From an uncultured Bacteroidota bacterium (GTDB lineage Bacteria > Bacteroidota > Bacteroidia > Chitinophagales > Chitinophagaceae), in assembly GCA_946479055.1 (NCBI GenBank), contig CAMLEX010000223.1, forward strand, positions 1 to 7,512: a DNA stretch of 7,512 bases, written 5' to 3'. This document shows positions 5,784 through 7,512 of the stretch, piece by piece. Within the stretch, counting starts at the first letter, position 1; every line of letters begins with the position of its first letter. The notes beneath the pieces are model-generated. The model saw nothing but the letters and a program-made list of their open reading frames with translations. It was not told the DNA's origin and did no database searches. The translations under genes were made by a program, and so were the position numbers.

Positions 5784-7512
5784 ATGGACAATGCTACTTC
5801 ATTAACGATGCAAACTGATGCAAAATTGTCTTTCGATAAGTTCAGGGAAGAAGTATTAACTGATTATCGTATAGCCTGTATCAGCCGAGAAGCCAGCCTC
5901 TTAGGCAGAAAAGAAGTACTTACCGGAAAAGCCAAATTTGGCATTTTTGGTGATGGTAAAGAAATAGCGCAGGTGGCCATGGCTAAATTTTTTCAGCCGG
6001 GTGATTTTCGCAGTGGCTATTACCGCGACCAAACTTTTCATTTTGCCATCGGCCAGTCTACAGTAGAGCAATTTTTTTCTCAGCTATATGCTGATCCTGA
6101 TATAAAAAATGATCCTAACAATGCCGGCAGGCAAATGGTATCCCATTTTTGTACCCCATTGACAGATGAAAACGGCGAGTGGCTTGATCTTGCCAATCGT
6201 CGGAATATCGCCAGCGATATGGCGCCTACTGCTGCGCAGATGCCCCGGTCCCTCGGATTGGCATTGGCATCTAAACTTTTTCGCAAGGTGGAACAACTAA
6301 AAAAAATGGCCCACCTTTCTGCTAATGGTAACGAAGTTTGTTTTTGCACCATTGGCGATGCTTCTACTTCCGAAGGTCATTTTTGGGAAACAGTAAATGC
6401 GGCAGGTGTACTGCAGGTACCACTGGCCATTTTTGTATGGGATGATGGTTATGGTATTTCAGTTCCCAAAAATATGCAAACAACCAAGGGCTCCATCTCG
6501 GATGCACTCAGCGGAATGCAAAAAGAAGATGATACAAATGGTATAAATATATACAAAGTAAAAGGCTGGGATTATGCGGGCATGTGCGAAGCGTTTGATG
6601 AAGGTATCCGCCTGGCCAGGGAAACACATGTGCCAGTTCTTTTCCATGTAGAAGAAATAACACAACCGCAGGGGCATTCTACTTCAGGTAGCCATGAAAG
6701 GTATAAAACTCAAGATCGGCTGGCCTGGGAAAGAGAATGGGATGGACTAAAAAAGATGAGAGAATGGATCATTGAAAATGCACTTAGCGATGAAGAAGAA
6801 GTTGCGGAAATAGAACGACAGGCAAAAAGAGAAGTTAAAGAAAGCAAAGAGATGGCCTGGAAAAAATACCAGGTTCCGATAAAGATCCATGTAAATAAAG
6901 CTACCGACCTGCTAAACAATCTTGCGGATAGTATACCTGACCAATCTATAGTGTTAAAAAGAATCGCTGCGAAGCTGTCATCTAACAGGGAGCCTTTGCG
7001 CAGGGATGTAATGAAAGCATTGCATGACGCCATTGACATTGCCGGGAACAATGACAAAATTTTTTGGACAAAAGATTATTATAAGGACCTGTTGGCAGAA
7101 AGTAAAAATCTATACAATTCGCATTTATATAATGAAGGAGTAAAAAGTGCTCTTAACGTTAAGGAAGTAAAAGCTATTGTTGGAAATGATGCTTTATCAA
7201 TAAATGGCTATGAAGTATTGAATAAATATTTTGATCAGCTTTTTGCCACCAATCCTAAAGTGATCGCTTTTGGTGAAGATCTGGGTCAGATAGGCGATGT
7301 AAACCAGGGCTTCAGTGGCTTGCAGGCTAAGCATGGAAGCGACAGGATATTTGATACCGGCATCCGTGAATTGACAATCATGGGACAGGGTATAGGTCTG
7401 GCTTTGCGTGGACTAAGGCCTATAGCTGAAATACAATACCTTGATTACCTGCTCTACGGATTGCAACCATTAAGTGATGATGTAGCTACTCTTCATTACA
7501 GAACTTTTGGAC
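5784..7512 (+). CDS. 2-oxoacid dehydrogenase E1 component, fused alpha and beta subunits (3' end outside the window)
   Basis: This thiamine-diphosphate enzyme decarboxylates a 2-oxoacid and passes the acyl group to the lipoyl E2 of a pyruvate or branched-chain dehydrogenase complex in the cytoplasm. The 576 visible residues include the E1-alpha domain (about 15-330). Its TPP motif begins with GDAS (191-194) and continues through TSEG, E202 and N205 to WDDGYGIS (219-226), where DD replaces the usual NN. The loop GHSTSGSHERYK (297-308) resembles the HSTSDD loop of branched-chain E1-alpha. A charged helical linker spans about 331-465. The E1-beta domain begins near 470: FGEDLGQIGDV (496-506), then RIFDTGIRE with the likely cofactor-activating Glu529, and the GLRPIAEIQYLDY segment (543-555). 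The frame is open at the right edge; a further 200 or so residues of beta domain are expected. ATG5784 is chosen; ATG5757 and ATG5808 are in-frame alternatives, the former lying upstream of the -7 box. The branched-chain substrate is inferred from the loop only. Confidence 0.93.
   Translation, partial: MDNATSLTMQTDAKLSFDKFREEVLTDYRIACISREASLLGRKEVLTGKAKFGIFGDGKEIAQVAMAKFFQPGDFRSGYYRDQTFHFAIGQSTVEQFFSQLYADPDIKNDPNNAGRQMVSHFCTPLTDENGEWLDLANRRNIASDMAPTAAQMPRSLGLALASKLFRKVEQLKKMAHLSANGNEVCFCTIGDASTSEGHFWETVNAAGVLQVPLAIFVWDDGYGISVPKNMQTTKGSISDALSGMQKEDDTNGINIYKVKGWDYAGMCEAFDEGIRLARETHVPVLFHVEEITQPQGHSTSGSHERYKTQDRLAWEREWDGLKKMREWIIENALSDEEEVAEIERQAKREVKESKEMAWKKYQVPIKIHVNKATDLLNNLADSIPDQSIVLKRIAAKLSSNREPLRRDVMKALHDAIDIAGNNDKIFWTKDYYKDLLAESKNLYNSHLYNEGVKSALNVKEVKAIVGNDALSINGYEVLNKYFDQLFATNPKVIAFGEDLGQIGDVNQGFSGLQAKHGSDRIFDTGIRELTIMGQGIGLALRGLRPIAEIQYLDYLLYGLQPLSDDVATLHYRTFG

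Noticed and set aside
6080..7057. Minus-strand open frames at 6080-6352, 6084-6296, 6459-6677 and 6710-7057
   Set aside because: All are antisense to the E1 fusion gene, whose own frame is open and motif-rich through to the window end.
1..7512. A defence system, mobile element, CRISPR array or prophage
   Set aside because: No transposase, integrase, repeat-spacer pattern, toxin-antitoxin pair, nuclease or tRNA-like sequence was seen; all recognisable genes are cell-wall, metabolic or exported housekeeping types.

Overview
The window looks like a chromosomal piece of a Bacteroidota genome, most likely from the Chitinophagaceae or a nearby group. The support is the AT-leaning base composition, exact Bacteroidota-type promoter motifs (TTTG, then TAnnTTTG) with no strong Shine-Dalgarno sites, tandem secreted DUF1573 proteins, and an E1 alpha-beta fusion of a 2-oxoacid dehydrogenase of the type I associate with this phylum. 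The taxonomic call is inference. There is no tRNA, rRNA, CRISPR array, transposase or phage gene.

Layout. (1) Positions 25-3708, plus strand: one very long gene encoding a membrane protein of about 1227 residues. I read it as a natural fusion of a divergent SEDS-type (FtsW/RodA) peptidoglycan glycosyltransferase to a class B-like penicillin-binding transpeptidase. The candidate SEDS catalytic Asp and all three transpeptidase motifs are present. The reading frame is open to the left edge, so the start may lie outside the window. (2) Positions 3711-3771: two hairpins between convergent genes. (3) Positions 3769-4098, minus: an unrecognised 109-residue protein. (4) Positions 4247-4711, minus: a DinB-family protein with a TTG start, lying just downstream of a strong intrinsic terminator (4741-4775). 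(5) Positions 4797-5207 and 5220-5660, minus: two tandem, paralogous, exported DUF1573 proteins that form an operon. (6) Positions 5661-5783: a divergent promoter region with a near-ideal Bacteroidota promoter facing left and a -7 box facing right. (7) Positions 5784-7512, plus: the first 576 residues of the fused E1 alpha/beta 2-oxoacid dehydrogenase, cut by the right edge.

The most notable item is the one-chain SEDS-PBP protein, which would join glycan polymerisation and crosslinking at a fixed 1:1 ratio. The other genes are ordinary housekeeping or hypothetical genes. I see no sign that the whole window forms one system. The DUF1573 operon and the dehydrogenase share only an intergenic region, and the SEDS-PBP gene is convergent with its right-hand neighbours.
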